DNA of 64,000 bases from Baekduia soli (GTDB lineage: Bacteria > Actinomycetota > Thermoleophilia > Solirubrobacterales > Solirubrobacteraceae), in contig NZ_CP042430.1 of the NCBI RefSeq assembly GCF_007970665.1, positions 434,001 through 498,000 on the forward strand, written 5' to 3'. The notes under the pieces were generated by a model, which worked only from the letters and a program-made list of their open reading frames with translations, searched no databases and had not been told where the DNA came from. Numbering within the stretch: position 1 is the first letter of the stretch; every line of letters starts with the position of its first letter. This document shows positions 30,789 to 39,702 of the stretch, in pieces. Made by a program: the position numbers and the translations under genes.

Positions 30789-32339
30789 ATGGCCACCTCC
30801 CTTCCCTCGCCCACGCCCACGGACGCGGGCGCCGACGCCGGCCTCGACCGTGCGCTCATGCTCATCGCGTCGGTCGTCGTGCTCGGCGCCGTCATGTCCA
30901 TCCTGGACACGACGGTCGTCAACGTCGCCATCAACACGCTGGCTCGCGAGTTCGACACGTCGCTGGCGACGATCCAGTGGGTCGCGACCGGCTACACGCT
31001 CGCGCTCGCCACGGTGATCCCGCTCACCGGTTGGGCGGCGGACCGCTTCGGCACGAAGCGGCTGTACCTCATGTCGATCTCGCTGTTCGTCATCGGCTCG
31101 GTCCTGTCGGGCCTGGCCTGGAGCGCGAACGCCCTCATCGTCTTCCGCGTGCTGCAGGGCCTGGGCGGCGGCATGCTCATGCCCGCCGGCATGACGATCC
31201 TCACCCGCGCCGCCGGCCCTCACCGCGTGGGGCGGGTCATGGCGATCATCGGCGTGCCGATGATGCTCGGGCCGATCTGCGGCCCGATCCTCGGCGGCTG
31301 GCTCGTCGACGCGTTCAGCTGGCGCTGGATCTTCTTCATCAACGTGCCGATCGGCATCGCCGCGCTCGTCCTGTCGCTGCGCGTGCTCGAGCGCGACGTC
31401 CCGACCCCCGAGCACCGCCTGGACTGGCTGGGCCTCGGGCTGCTGTCCCCGGGGCTGGCGCTGCTGATCTACGGGCTGGCCGAGTCGAGCTCCTCCGGCG
31501 GCTTCGGCGCCGCCAAGGCGTGGGCGCCGATGGTCGCCGGCGTGGTGATGCTCGCGCTCTTCGTGCGCCACGCGCTGCGCGACGCCGACGCCGCGCTGAT
31601 CGACCTGCGGCTGTTCGCCAACCGCACGTTCTCGGCCGCGTCGATCACGCTGATCCTGGTCATCATCGCCGTGTTCGGCGGCATGCTGCTGCTGCCGCTC
31701 TACCTCCAGGCGGTCCGCGGAGAGTCGGCGCTGAGCACCGGCCTGCTGCTGGCGCCGCAGGGCGTCGGCGCCATGCTCGCGATGCCCGTGGCCGGCAGGC
31801 TGGCCGACACGACGGGCATCGGGCGGATCGTCCCGGTCGGCCTGGTCCTCGTCGGCGTGTCGTTCGTCGGGCTGACCCAGCTGCAGGAGGACACGTCCTA
31901 CTGGCTGCTGGGCGCCGAGCTGTTCCTGCTCGGCGTCGGGCTGGGCGCCACGATGATGCCGACGTTCTCCGGCGCGATGCAGACGCTGCGCCGCGCGGCG
32001 ATCGCCCGCGCCTCGACGACGCTGAACATCAACCAGCAGGTCGGCGCCTCCGTCGGCACCGCGGTGCTCAGCGTCCTGCTCGCCCACGAGCTGGCCGCCC
32101 GCCTCGGCGGCGGCGGGGGCATCGGCGGTACGGCCGTGCCGGCCGACCGGCGCGCGGCGGTCGCCCCGAAGATGGCCGACGCGTTCGCCGCGACGTTCTG
32201 GTGGGCGCTGGGGCTCGTGGTCCTCGCGTTCGTCGTCGCGGTGATCCTGCTGCCCCGCGACAAGCCCGAGCCGGTCGACGATCCCGACGACCCCGGCGCC
32301 GGCGCGATGCCCGACGCCGCGCTCGTGCTCACCCACTGA
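30789..32339 (+). CDS. MFS exporter, DHA2 (EmrB/QacA) family
   Basis: A 516-residue transporter with about 14 membrane helices. It shows VVLGAVMSILDTTVVNVAINTLA in helix 1, GWAADRFGTKRLYLMSISLF (motif A, ~75-95), FRVLQGLGGGMLMPAGMTIL (~120-139) and the GPILGGWLVDAFSWRWIFFINVPIG antiporter motif region (~160-185). It is a multidrug proton antiporter by family, substrate unknown. ATG 30789 follows an AGGA site. It stands alone after NhaA-DsbA, without an adjacent regulator, and ends 16 nt from a convergent methyltransferase. Confidence 0.9.
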   Translation: MATSLPSPTPTDAGADAGLDRALMLIASVVVLGAVMSILDTTVVNVAINTLAREFDTSLATIQWVATGYTLALATVIPLTGWAADRFGTKRLYLMSISLFVIGSVLSGLAWSANALIVFRVLQGLGGGMLMPAGMTILTRAAGPHRVGRVMAIIGVPMMLGPICGPILGGWLVDAFSWRWIFFINVPIGIAALVLSLRVLERDVPTPEHRLDWLGLGLLSPGLALLIYGLAESSSSGGFGAAKAWAPMVAGVVMLALFVRHALRDADAALIDLRLFANRTFSAASITLILVIIAVFGGMLLLPLYLQAVRGESALSTGLLLAPQGVGAMLAMPVAGRLADTTGIGRIVPVGLVLVGVSFVGLTQLQEDTSYWLLGAELFLLGVGLGATMMPTFSGAMQTLRRAAIARASTTLNINQQVGASVGTAVLSVLLAHELAARLGGGGGIGGTAVPADRRAAVAPKMADAFAATFWWALGLVVLAFVVAVILLPRDKPEPVDDPDDPGAGAMPDAALVLTH

Positions 32340-32355
32340 CGCCGCGCCGGCAGCC

Positions 32356-33129
32356 CTACGCGGGCCGCCGGCCGCGTGCGGCCCAGGACCGCGCCGGCAG
32401 CTCGAACGGGCCCTGCGGGTCGCCCAGGCGCCGGCGGCACTCCTCGCGCAGCGCGACCTGCGCGTCGGGCGCCAGCGAGGCGCACCACTCGCCCGCGGGC
32501 CCGACGCCGCCGGTCAGCGGCTCCCAGAAGTCGTCGAAGTCCTCGTACCCGGCCAAGACGTCCAGCGGCTGTACCTCCACGTCGGCCAGGCCCGCGCCCG
32601 ACCAGAGCTCGTGCAGCTCGTCCCGGGCGCCGAAGCGCACCCGGCCGGCCTCGGCCGGCGCGGCCGGGTCCAGCGCCAGCGCCGCGGCCCAGAAGAGGTC
32701 GAGCATGCGCATCGCGCCCGCCGAGTCCCACGTGCAGGCGGCGACGGTGGCCCCCGGAGCGACGACACGGGCCATCTCGCGCACGCCGGCCTCCGGGTCG
32801 GCCATGAAGCCGACGACGAGCTGGGCCAGCGCCGCGTCGAACGTCGCGTCGGCCCAGGGCAGCGCCTCGGCGCGCGTCTCCCGCACGTCGGCGCCGGGGA
32901 CGCGCGCCGCGCAGGCCGCGGCGAAGCCCGGCGACGGGTCGGCCGCCGCGACCTGCGGGGCGCCCACCAGCCCGGCCAGCACGCCGGTCAGCGCGCCGGG
33001 GCCGCAGCCCACGTCGAGCACGCGCATCCCCGCCTCGATCCCGGCGAAGCGGGCGAAGGCCGGAGCGACGCGGCGCGAGTAGCGGCCCATGAAGCGGTCG
33101 TAGGTCTCGGCGGGCACGGCGAAGGACAT
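32356..33129 (-). CDS. Class I SAM-dependent methyltransferase
   Basis: A 257-residue protein with Methyltransf_11 motifs: ETYDRFMGRYSRRVAPAFARF at the N-terminus, motif I VLDVGCGPGALTGVLA (~37-52), the AADPSPGFAAACAARVPGAD acidic motif, and PWADATFDAALAQLVVGFMADP (motif IV region). The YDRFMGRYSR start is seen in UbiE/COQ5-like small-molecule methyltransferases. Substrate unknown. ATG 33129 has a GAAGCT hexamer 6 nt upstream; the divergent SDR start is only 38 nt away. Confidence 0.88.
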   Translation of the reverse strand: MSFAVPAETYDRFMGRYSRRVAPAFARFAGIEAGMRVLDVGCGPGALTGVLAGLVGAPQVAAADPSPGFAAACAARVPGADVRETRAEALPWADATFDAALAQLVVGFMADPEAGVREMARVVAPGATVAACTWDSAGAMRMLDLFWAAALALDPAAPAEAGRVRFGARDELHELWSGAGLADVEVQPLDVLAGYEDFDDFWEPLTGGVGPAGEWCASLAPDAQVALREECRRRLGDPQGPFELPARSWAARGRRPA

Positions 33130-33154
33130 GGGCGCAGCTTCGCACGCGCTCGGG

Positions 33155-33160
33155 GACAAT
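33155..33160 (+). promoter_or_regulatory. Putative -10 element of a leaderless promoter
   Basis: GACAAT, 7 nt before the ATG at 33168. It overlaps an alternative ATG at 33159 and favours the later start. Confidence 0.4.
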
Positions 33161-33167
33161 GCCGGGC

Positions 33168-33911
33168 ATGAGCACCGAACCTGCAGGGGGCCGCGTCGCG
33201 GTCATCACCGGAGCGTCGTCGGGCATCGGCGAGGCCACCGCCCGCGCCCTGGCCGCCGACGGGCATCGCCTCGCGCTGCTGGCCCGGCGCGCCGACCGGG
33301 TCGCGGCGCTGGCCCAGGAGCTGACGGCGGGCGGCGCCACGGCGATCGCCGTGCCGGGCGACGTCACCGACCGCGACACGATGCTCGCGGCCGCCGAGCG
33401 CGTCGCCGGCGAGCTGGGCGGGGCCGACATCCTCGTCAACAACGCGGGCCAGATGCTCCTGGCGCCGTTCTCCTCCGACCAGGTCGAGGAGACGCGGCGC
33501 ATGGTGGAGACCAACCTGCTCGGGGCGATGACCGCCACGGAGGTCTTCCTGGACCAGCTGCGCGACGGGGGCGGCGACCTCGTGAACATCTCGTCGGTGG
33601 CCGGGCGCCGCGCGCGCGCCGGCGCGTCGGTCTACAACGCGACGAAGTGGGGGCTCAACGGCTGGTCGGAGGCCATGCGCCAGGAGCTGCAGCCCGGCGT
33701 GCGCGTCATCGTCATCGAGCCCGGCGCGGTGCGCACCGAGCTGACCGACCACATCACCCACACGGCCTCCAAGGAGGCCTCGGAGAAGATGTACGCCGAG
33801 AACGCGATCTCCGCCCAGGACGTCGCCGAGGTCATCGCGTTCGCGGTCTCGCGGCCGCCCGGCGTGTCGCTCAACGAGATCCTCATCCGGCCCAGCGGCC
33901 AGGTGCTGTGA
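33168..33911 (+). CDS. SDR family oxidoreductase
   Basis: A 247-residue short-chain dehydrogenase: VITGASSGIGEATARALAADG (residues ~11-31), ARRADRV after beta-2 (NADP-type basic residues), NNAGQMLLAPF (~91), ISSVAGRRARAG with the catalytic Ser, and YNATKWGLNG with Tyr/Lys (~152-156). The IVIEPGAVRTELTDHI segment is typical of the YdfG/clavaldehyde-dehydrogenase-like branch that reduces ketones or hydroxy acids. An ATG at 33159 would add three residues. Divergent from the methyltransferase; no partner gene follows within 285 bases. Confidence 0.88.
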   Translation: MSTEPAGGRVAVITGASSGIGEATARALAADGHRLALLARRADRVAALAQELTAGGATAIAVPGDVTDRDTMLAAAERVAGELGGADILVNNAGQMLLAPFSSDQVEETRRMVETNLLGAMTATEVFLDQLRDGGGDLVNISSVAGRRARAGASVYNATKWGLNGWSEAMRQELQPGVRVIVIEPGAVRTELTDHITHTASKEASEKMYAENAISAQDVAEVIAFAVSRPPGVSLNEILIRPSGQVL

Positions 33912-34196
33912 GCGGGCAGCCTGCCGCACCGCGTCGCCGACAGCTCCCCGAGCGCGTCGCGCGGGCCGCGGTCGCCGAGGGCCCCGCGCCCGGGAACCGT
34001 CACGAGCCGGGCGATGCTGTTCGGCACGGGCATCTTCCACAAGCGCGCCGCGCCCGCCTCGAGCCTCGTGATCTTCGTGCTGGGCCGACGCACGCCGGCG
34101 CCTGCCACGGCGTCGTCCTCAGCGAGGTGGTGCAGCCCGCCTCGGCGGCTAGGCTCGCCTCTCCGGCACACCGACAGAGGAGAGGCGGGACAGAAG
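33912..34196. other. Intergenic region before the PuuE-like gene
   Basis: 285 bases without a convincing gene. A TAGGCT hexamer at 34150-34155 is a candidate -10, giving a leader of about 35 nt that contains the GAGGCGGGA ribosome site of the next gene. Confidence 0.4.
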
Positions 34197-35147
34197 ATGG
34201 GCATCAAGTTCGAGGAGGCCGACGGTCCGGGCCCCAAGCGGGACCTGGTGGGCTACGGGCGGCACGTCCCGAAGGTCACCTGGCCCAATGGGGCCCGGAT
34301 CGCGGTCAGCGTCGTGCTCAACTGGGAGGAGGGCTCCGAGGTGGGCAAGAACGTCGTCGGCGACGGGCGCAGCGAGGCGGCGCTCACGGAGATCCCCTAC
34401 GTCATGGACGCCCAGTACCGGGACCTCGCCTCCGAGTCGGTCTACGAGTACGGGTCGCGCGCCGGCGTGTGGCGCATCCAGCGCCTGATCGACTCCTACG
34501 GGATCCCGATCACGTTCTTCGGCGCCGCGATCTCCTGGGAGCGCAACCCCGAGGTCGCCGCCTGGGTGCGCGAGTCCCACCACGAGCCGTGCTCGCACGG
34601 CTGGCGCTGGGAGGAGCCGTGGCTGCTGAGCCGCGAGGAGGAGCAGGAGCACATGGCCGAGGCGATCGCCTCGATCGAGCGCACCTGCGGCGAACGGCCC
34701 CGCGGCTGGTACTGCCGCTACGGCCCGTCGATCCACACGCGCGAGCTGCTGGTCGAGGACGGCGGGTTCACCTACGACTCCGACGTCTACAACGACGACC
34801 TGCCCTACTACGTCGACGTCAAGGGCACCCCGCACCTCATCGTGCCCTACAGCTTCACCTACAACGACGCGAAGTTCGTGCTGCCCCAGGGCTACTCGGA
34901 CCCGACGTCGTTCTTCGACACGCTCAAGCGCGGGTTCGACTACCTGTGGGACGAGGGCGCCACCCACCCGCGCATGATGTCGATCGGCCTGCACTGCCGG
35001 ATCGTGGGTCAGGCCGGGCGCACGAGCGCCCTGCGCGACTTCCTCGAGTACGCGCACGAGAAGGGCGACGTGTGGTTCGCCACGCGGCTGCAGATCGCGG
35101 AGTGGTGGCACGAGCACCACCACGAGTTCCCCGTGGAGCGCCCCTGA
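34197..35147 (+). CDS. Polysaccharide deacetylase family protein, PuuE allantoinase-like
   Basis: A 316-residue NodB-fold protein whose layout follows the PuuE/YlxY-type allantoinase branch: DLVGYGRHVPKVTWPNGARIAVSVVLNWEEGSE near the N-terminus, YEYGSRAGVWRIQRLIDSYG, PITFFGAAISWERNPEV and the SHGWRWEE block (~138-145). PuuE enzymes open the hydantoin ring of allantoin; relatives act on other amides or acetyl groups. ATG 34197 follows GAGGCGGGA. It faces the hydantoinase-like pair HyuB/HyuA across two strong hairpins. A cyclic ureide substrate is possible but unproven. Confidence 0.82.
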   Translation: MGIKFEEADGPGPKRDLVGYGRHVPKVTWPNGARIAVSVVLNWEEGSEVGKNVVGDGRSEAALTEIPYVMDAQYRDLASESVYEYGSRAGVWRIQRLIDSYGIPITFFGAAISWERNPEVAAWVRESHHEPCSHGWRWEEPWLLSREEEQEHMAEAIASIERTCGERPRGWYCRYGPSIHTRELLVEDGGFTYDSDVYNDDLPYYVDVKGTPHLIVPYSFTYNDAKFVLPQGYSDPTSFFDTLKRGFDYLWDEGATHPRMMSIGLHCRIVGQAGRTSALRDFLEYAHEKGDVWFATRLQIAEWWHEHHHEFPVERP

Positions 35148-35148
35148 G

Positions 35149-35167
35149 CGAGGGCGCCTGGCCCTCG
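35149..35167. terminator. Hairpin after the PuuE-like gene
   Basis: CGAGGGC-GCCTG-GCCCTCG, a perfect 7-bp stem with a 5-nt loop, starting 1 nt after the stop codon. No U-tract. Confidence 0.5.
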
Positions 35168-35195
35168 CCTATGAGGGCCGGACGCCCCGGATCTG

Positions 35196-35242
35196 CCGTG
35201 GGTCGAGTTGAGCGTCCGTATGACGCTCGATTCGACCCACGG
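35196..35242. terminator. Long hairpin between convergent genes
   Basis: Arms 35196-35216 and 35222-35242 pair over 21 positions (two as G-U) around the loop CGTAT; the outer part is CCGTGGGTCGA with TCGACCCACGG. A bidirectional terminator fits the convergent position, although there is no U-tract. Confidence 0.6.
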
Positions 35243-35300
35243 GTGCACGGGCCCTCGTGGTGGGTGGTCACCCCGTCATCGCCCTCCGGCAGGCGGGGCC

Positions 35301-37490
35301 TCAGGCCGGGACGCCGGCGCCGACACCGACCTGCGGCGAGGGGAGCGTCTCGAGGTCGTCGGTGACCACGTCGACCCCGAGCGCGTGCGCACAGGACGGG
35401 CAGAAGTGCTCGCGCAGCACGACCTTCGGGCTCTCCGTCCGGGCCCGCACGCGCATCTCGAGCTCGGCGTAGCGCTCGCTGATGCCGTACTCGGCCATGA
35501 CGACGTTGCCCTGGCGCCAGTTGTCGCCCGAGGGGGCGAGCGTCTCGGCGCACGAGCCGCAGGCCCAGGAGCCGTTGTCGCGCACGACGGCGACGCCGAC
35601 GCTGGCCGGCTCGCGCAGCTCGCGCTCGGGCTCGCCCCCGATGCGCTCGCGGAGGATCTCCTTGCGCCGCGCGGCCGTCGCGGCCTCGTCCAGCGCGCCC
35701 CGGTCGTCGAGCACGACCCCGTAGATCGCACGGGCGTGGGCGGGCGTGACGTAGCCGGCGTCGAGGTCCTCGAACACCGTCTCGACGCTGCGCAGCAGCG
35801 GGTCGCCGAGGCCGCCGCCCCCGCCGCTGCGGGCGATGAAGACGTCATCGCGCCCGAGGCTGAGGTGGGTCACCTTGTTGCGGGCCTCCTCGTGGACGCC
35901 CTCCAGGCGGTCGGGCGTGGCCAGGCGGTCGGCCTGCAGCAGCGCGGTGACGTTCGTCCCGCGCACGGGGTGCCAGTCGCCGGCCGACGCCGGGTAGCCG
36001 CCGCCGAAGCCCCGCGGCGGCACCTCGGCGCAGGCATTGAACCCGGGCCCGGCCATCGAGTCCGAGTAGTGGATGGCATAGGCCTGGTCCAGCGACTGGC
36101 CGCCGCGCATCTGGCCCGGGCCGCCGGAGTTGGCCACCAGGCGGCGCCAGAGGAACAGCACCGGGTCGGCGGCCTCGTGGACCTCGACGTCGGCGATGCC
36201 GCAGCCGGTCATGCACGTCAGGCCGTAGGAGTCCTGGCCGTCCTGGATGCTCTGCGCTCCGCCGCCCGCGCCGCTGGCGTTGTCGATGTAGAAGATGACC
36301 GACGTGCCGCCGTGCTGGTTGGCGCCGAACAGCGCGTTGGCCGGGAAGCCGTCGACGCACTGGCCCGCCACGCGACCGCGCAGGACCGGGTCGTCGCTGA
36401 GCGACAGCGCCTGGTTGAGCACGTCCTTGACGAGCTTGCAGGCGCGCATGCCGACCTCGGAGTGCGCGTTGGAGACCGGCGCCGGCGGCACCGAGTTGAC
36501 GATCGTGCCCGGCTCGCCGAGGTCGACCTCGACCGGGCGCCAGATCCCGCCGTTGATCGGCAGGTCGCCGTAGGTGAGCATCGTCATCAGCCCGGTCATC
36601 GCCGAGCCGTACATCGCGCCCTTGGCGGAGTTGACGAACGCGTCGACCTGTGGGACGCCGGAGTAGTTGAGGCGCAGGGTCGAGCCGTCGACCTCCATCT
36701 TCAGGCGCAGCTCGAGCAGGTGGTCGGGGCCGTCGTGGCCGTCGAACTCGTTCCAGTCGACGGCCTCGTAGACGCCGTCGGGGATCTTGGCGATCCGCTC
36801 GCGCAGCACCTGCTCGCTGAGGTCCTTGTTGATCTCGCAGTACTGCTGGTGGGCCTCGAGGCCGAACTCGTCGACGATCTGGTTCAGCTTCGTGTTGGCG
36901 GTGTTGTTGGCCGCGATCATCGAGCGGATGTCGTTGAGCACCGGGCCGGGGGCGCGCACGTTGGCGGCGATGTAGTGCTCCCACTCCTGGTCGATCGCGC
37001 CGTCGCGGATGATCCGCACGGGCGGGAAGAGCATGCCCTCCTGCCACACGTCGTGGGCGCCCGGCGCGTAGCCCGAGATGCCCACCCCGCCCACGTCCAG
37101 GACGTGCATGTTGGCGAAGGACCAGCCCAGGTGCTCGCCCTTGTAGAAGGTCGGCATGATGATCGACACGTCACCCTGGTGCATGGCACCGCCGGTGTGC
37201 GGGTCGTTGACCACCCAGCCGTCACCCGGCCGCAGGTCGTGGCCCCCGGCGACGAGCTCCTCGATGACCTGCGTGCCGATGAGCGACGAGCCCAGGTGGA
37301 ACAGCACGTAGGCGGCGAAGCCGAGGTGCTCGGGCTTGCGGTCCATGAGGCACGTCGAGAAGTCCTTGGCGTCGGTGACGATCGGCGAGCCCGAGGTCCG
37401 CACGAGCGTGATCGCCATCTCCTGCGTGAGGTTCTCCAGCGCCTTGCGGTGGACTTCCGCGGCGATGACGTCGTAGTCGCGAGTGGCCAT
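35301..37490 (-). CDS. HyuB-type subunit with C-terminal acetone-carboxylase-gamma-like zinc domain
   Basis: A 729-residue hydantoinase B/oxoprolinase protein: RDYDVIAAEVHRKALENLTQEMA, GDGWVVNDPHTGGAMHQGDVSIIMP (~88-112), the NAHSEVGMR region and the SGGGGGLGDPLLRSVETV end of the HyuB core (~555). After it, residues ~630-715 carry ACGSCAETLAP and LREHFCPSCAHALGVDVV, two CxxC pairs in the style of the acetone carboxylase gamma subunit (PF08882). That points to a ketone/aromatic-ketone carboxylase-like complex instead of, or besides, a hydantoinase. ATG 37490 follows a GGGGAG and lies 13 nt after the hyuA stop, so both subunits should be made together. Confidence 0.85.
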   Translation of the reverse strand: MATRDYDVIAAEVHRKALENLTQEMAITLVRTSGSPIVTDAKDFSTCLMDRKPEHLGFAAYVLFHLGSSLIGTQVIEELVAGGHDLRPGDGWVVNDPHTGGAMHQGDVSIIMPTFYKGEHLGWSFANMHVLDVGGVGISGYAPGAHDVWQEGMLFPPVRIIRDGAIDQEWEHYIAANVRAPGPVLNDIRSMIAANNTANTKLNQIVDEFGLEAHQQYCEINKDLSEQVLRERIAKIPDGVYEAVDWNEFDGHDGPDHLLELRLKMEVDGSTLRLNYSGVPQVDAFVNSAKGAMYGSAMTGLMTMLTYGDLPINGGIWRPVEVDLGEPGTIVNSVPPAPVSNAHSEVGMRACKLVKDVLNQALSLSDDPVLRGRVAGQCVDGFPANALFGANQHGGTSVIFYIDNASGAGGGAQSIQDGQDSYGLTCMTGCGIADVEVHEAADPVLFLWRRLVANSGGPGQMRGGQSLDQAYAIHYSDSMAGPGFNACAEVPPRGFGGGYPASAGDWHPVRGTNVTALLQADRLATPDRLEGVHEEARNKVTHLSLGRDDVFIARSGGGGGLGDPLLRSVETVFEDLDAGYVTPAHARAIYGVVLDDRGALDEAATAARRKEILRERIGGEPERELREPASVGVAVVRDNGSWACGSCAETLAPSGDNWRQGNVVMAEYGISERYAELEMRVRARTESPKVVLREHFCPSCAHALGVDVVTDDLETLPSPQVGVGAGVPA

Positions 37491-37503
37491 GTGCGCTGCT
37501 CCC

Positions 37504-39609
37504 CTATCGAGTCAGGACGTAGTTCATGTACTCGTCGCGCTCCGCGGTGACCCCCGGAGGCACGTAGATCGTCGTATCGCCCTCGTCGACGATGGCGGGC
37601 CCGGAGATGTGGATCCCCGGGGTGACGGCGGCGCCGTCGTAGATCGGCACCTGCTCCTTGCGCCGCTCCGACGGCAGGAAGATCTCGCGCTGCTCGCGCG
37701 GGGCGACCTCGGTCGCGCCGTTGGCCGAGGCGGTGGTGCCCATCTGGGGGCGCTCGTGGCGGCCGATGACCGTCACGCTGTAGTTGACCAGCGTCGCGGG
37801 CACGCCCTTCCACGCGGTGCCCTCGCCGTAGGTGCGCTCGTAGAGCTTGAGGAACTCGTCGGCCAGCCGCGGCGCGTCCTCGGCGGTCAGCGGCCGGTCG
37901 GGCATCGGGATCGGCAGCTCGTACTCCTGGCCCTGGAAGCGGAAGTCCGCGGAGCGCTGGATCTCGATGTCGGCGTCCGAGAAGCCCTCGGCGGTCATCT
38001 CGGCGTGGGCGCTGGCGACCATCTCCTCCGCGATCTGGTTCACCCGGTCCACACCCTCGGGCCGGGACAGGTCCCACCCGACGCCCTGGTCGGTGCGCAG
38101 CACGTAGTCGGAGGCCAGCACGCCCATGGCGCAGAACACCGAGCTGTTGGACGGGATGACGATCGTCGAGATGTTCAGGCGCTCGGCGATCTGGGAGGCG
38201 AACAGCGGCAGCGTGCCGCCGTAGGCCAGGAACAGGAACTCGCGCGGGTCATGGCCCTTGCCGACCGAGACCTCGCGCACCGCGTTGGCCATGTTGACCA
38301 CGACGAGGTCGTGGACCGCGGCGGCCGACTCCTCCGTCGACCAGCCGAAGCGCTCGCCGAGCACGGCGTCCAGCGCCTCGCCGGCCTTCTCGGGCTTGAG
38401 CTGCACGCGGCCCGCGAGGTATCGCTCGGGGTCGATGAAGCCCATGGTGACCATCGCGTCGGTCACGGTCGGCTCGGTGCCGCCACGGTCCAGGCACGCC
38501 GGGCCGGGCGTCGAGCCGGCGCTCTGGGGACCGACCTGCGGCACGCCGCGCTCGCCGACCCAGGCGATCGAGCCCCCGCCGGCGCCGACCGAGACGACGT
38601 CGACGAGGTTGACCCCGGTCTGGAACGGCCCGAGCTGGAGGTTCTTCTCGATGTGGATCTCGTTGTCGCTGATGATCCCGGTGTCGAAGCTCGTGCCGCC
38701 CATGTCGCCGAGCAGGACGCGCGTGTGGCCCATGCGCTTGGCCAGGTCGTTGGAGCCGATCGCCCCGCCGGCCGGTCCCGAGCCCAGCAGCGCGAGCGGG
38801 TACTGGCGCGCCTTGTTGAGGCTGATGCCGCCGCCCAGGCCCTGGAAGAACGCCAGGCCCCCCTTCAGGCCGGCCTCCCGGAGCTTGTCGTTGAGCGACG
38901 TCAGGTAGACCTCGGCCTTGTCCTGGACGAACGAGTTGAGCACCGCCGTCGTCCAACGCCGCGTCTCCCCCGCGACGGGGAACACCCGGTGCGACGGCGT
39001 GACGAACAGGTCCGGGTAGATCTCCTTGACCGCCGCCTCGGCGGCCAGCTCGTGCTCGCCGTTGACGAAGCTCGACAGGAAGCAGATGGCCAGGGCGTCG
39101 ATCCCGACGTCCTCGACGAGGTGGCGGACCTTGGCCTTGACCTCCTCGGGGTCGATGCGGGCCAGCACGGCGCCCGACCAGTCGATGCGCTCGTCGATCT
39201 CGGCGATCGCCTTGCGGGAGACGAGGTCGGGGACGTTCTTCTGCAGGTGGTCGTCGGGCTCGGTGAGGCGCGGCCCGCCGGCGAACCGGAACGTGTCCTT
39301 GAAGCCCCCGGTGACCAGGACCCCGACGCGCGACCCGCGCAGCGTCGTGATCGTGTTGGTCACCACGGTCGTGCCGTTGATGAACAGCCGGGTCCGGGCC
39401 AGCAGCTCGGGCAGCTCGAGCTCGAACCGCGCGGCGGCGACCTCGACGGCCTCCAGGACGCCGCGGCTGAAGTCGTCGTAGGTCGTCAGGGCCTTGCCGC
39501 GCTCGACGCGATCGCCGTAGACGACCGACACGTCGGTGTGCGTGCCGCCGACGTCGACGCCGATGTACGCCTGCGCCCCGTCCTTCGCCGCTGCTGGTGC
39601 TGAAGACAT
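37504..39609 (-). CDS. HyuA-type ATPase subunit (hydantoinase/oxoprolinase/acetone carboxylase family)
   Basis: A 701-residue ASKHA-fold subunit: AYIGVDVGGTHTDVSVVYGD (~15-34), INGTTVVTNTITTLRGS (~77-93), LGDMGGTSFDTGIIS (~300) and the VGAGGGSIAWVGERG stretch. ATG 39609 has an AGGAG 5 nt upstream; the frame is open to 39648 but without another good start. It is the first gene of a two-gene unit with the HyuB/zinc-domain subunit. ATP is probably used to phosphorylate the carbonyl or amide substrate. Unlike the gene at 10798, the two subunits are separate here, so the window holds both arrangements. Confidence 0.88.
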   Translation of the reverse strand: MSSAPAAAKDGAQAYIGVDVGGTHTDVSVVYGDRVERGKALTTYDDFSRGVLEAVEVAAARFELELPELLARTRLFINGTTVVTNTITTLRGSRVGVLVTGGFKDTFRFAGGPRLTEPDDHLQKNVPDLVSRKAIAEIDERIDWSGAVLARIDPEEVKAKVRHLVEDVGIDALAICFLSSFVNGEHELAAEAAVKEIYPDLFVTPSHRVFPVAGETRRWTTAVLNSFVQDKAEVYLTSLNDKLREAGLKGGLAFFQGLGGGISLNKARQYPLALLGSGPAGGAIGSNDLAKRMGHTRVLLGDMGGTSFDTGIISDNEIHIEKNLQLGPFQTGVNLVDVVSVGAGGGSIAWVGERGVPQVGPQSAGSTPGPACLDRGGTEPTVTDAMVTMGFIDPERYLAGRVQLKPEKAGEALDAVLGERFGWSTEESAAAVHDLVVVNMANAVREVSVGKGHDPREFLFLAYGGTLPLFASQIAERLNISTIVIPSNSSVFCAMGVLASDYVLRTDQGVGWDLSRPEGVDRVNQIAEEMVASAHAEMTAEGFSDADIEIQRSADFRFQGQEYELPIPMPDRPLTAEDAPRLADEFLKLYERTYGEGTAWKGVPATLVNYSVTVIGRHERPQMGTTASANGATEVAPREQREIFLPSERRKEQVPIYDGAAVTPGIHISGPAIVDEGDTTIYVPPGVTAERDEYMNYVLTR

Positions 39610-39702
39610 GCCTCTCCTCGTCGGGCCCGCCGGGTCTCGCGGCACCATAGAGGCGCGCCCCCGCGCGGCGCCAGGGTCCAGGGCCCCGGTTGGGCGGTTC
39701 CG

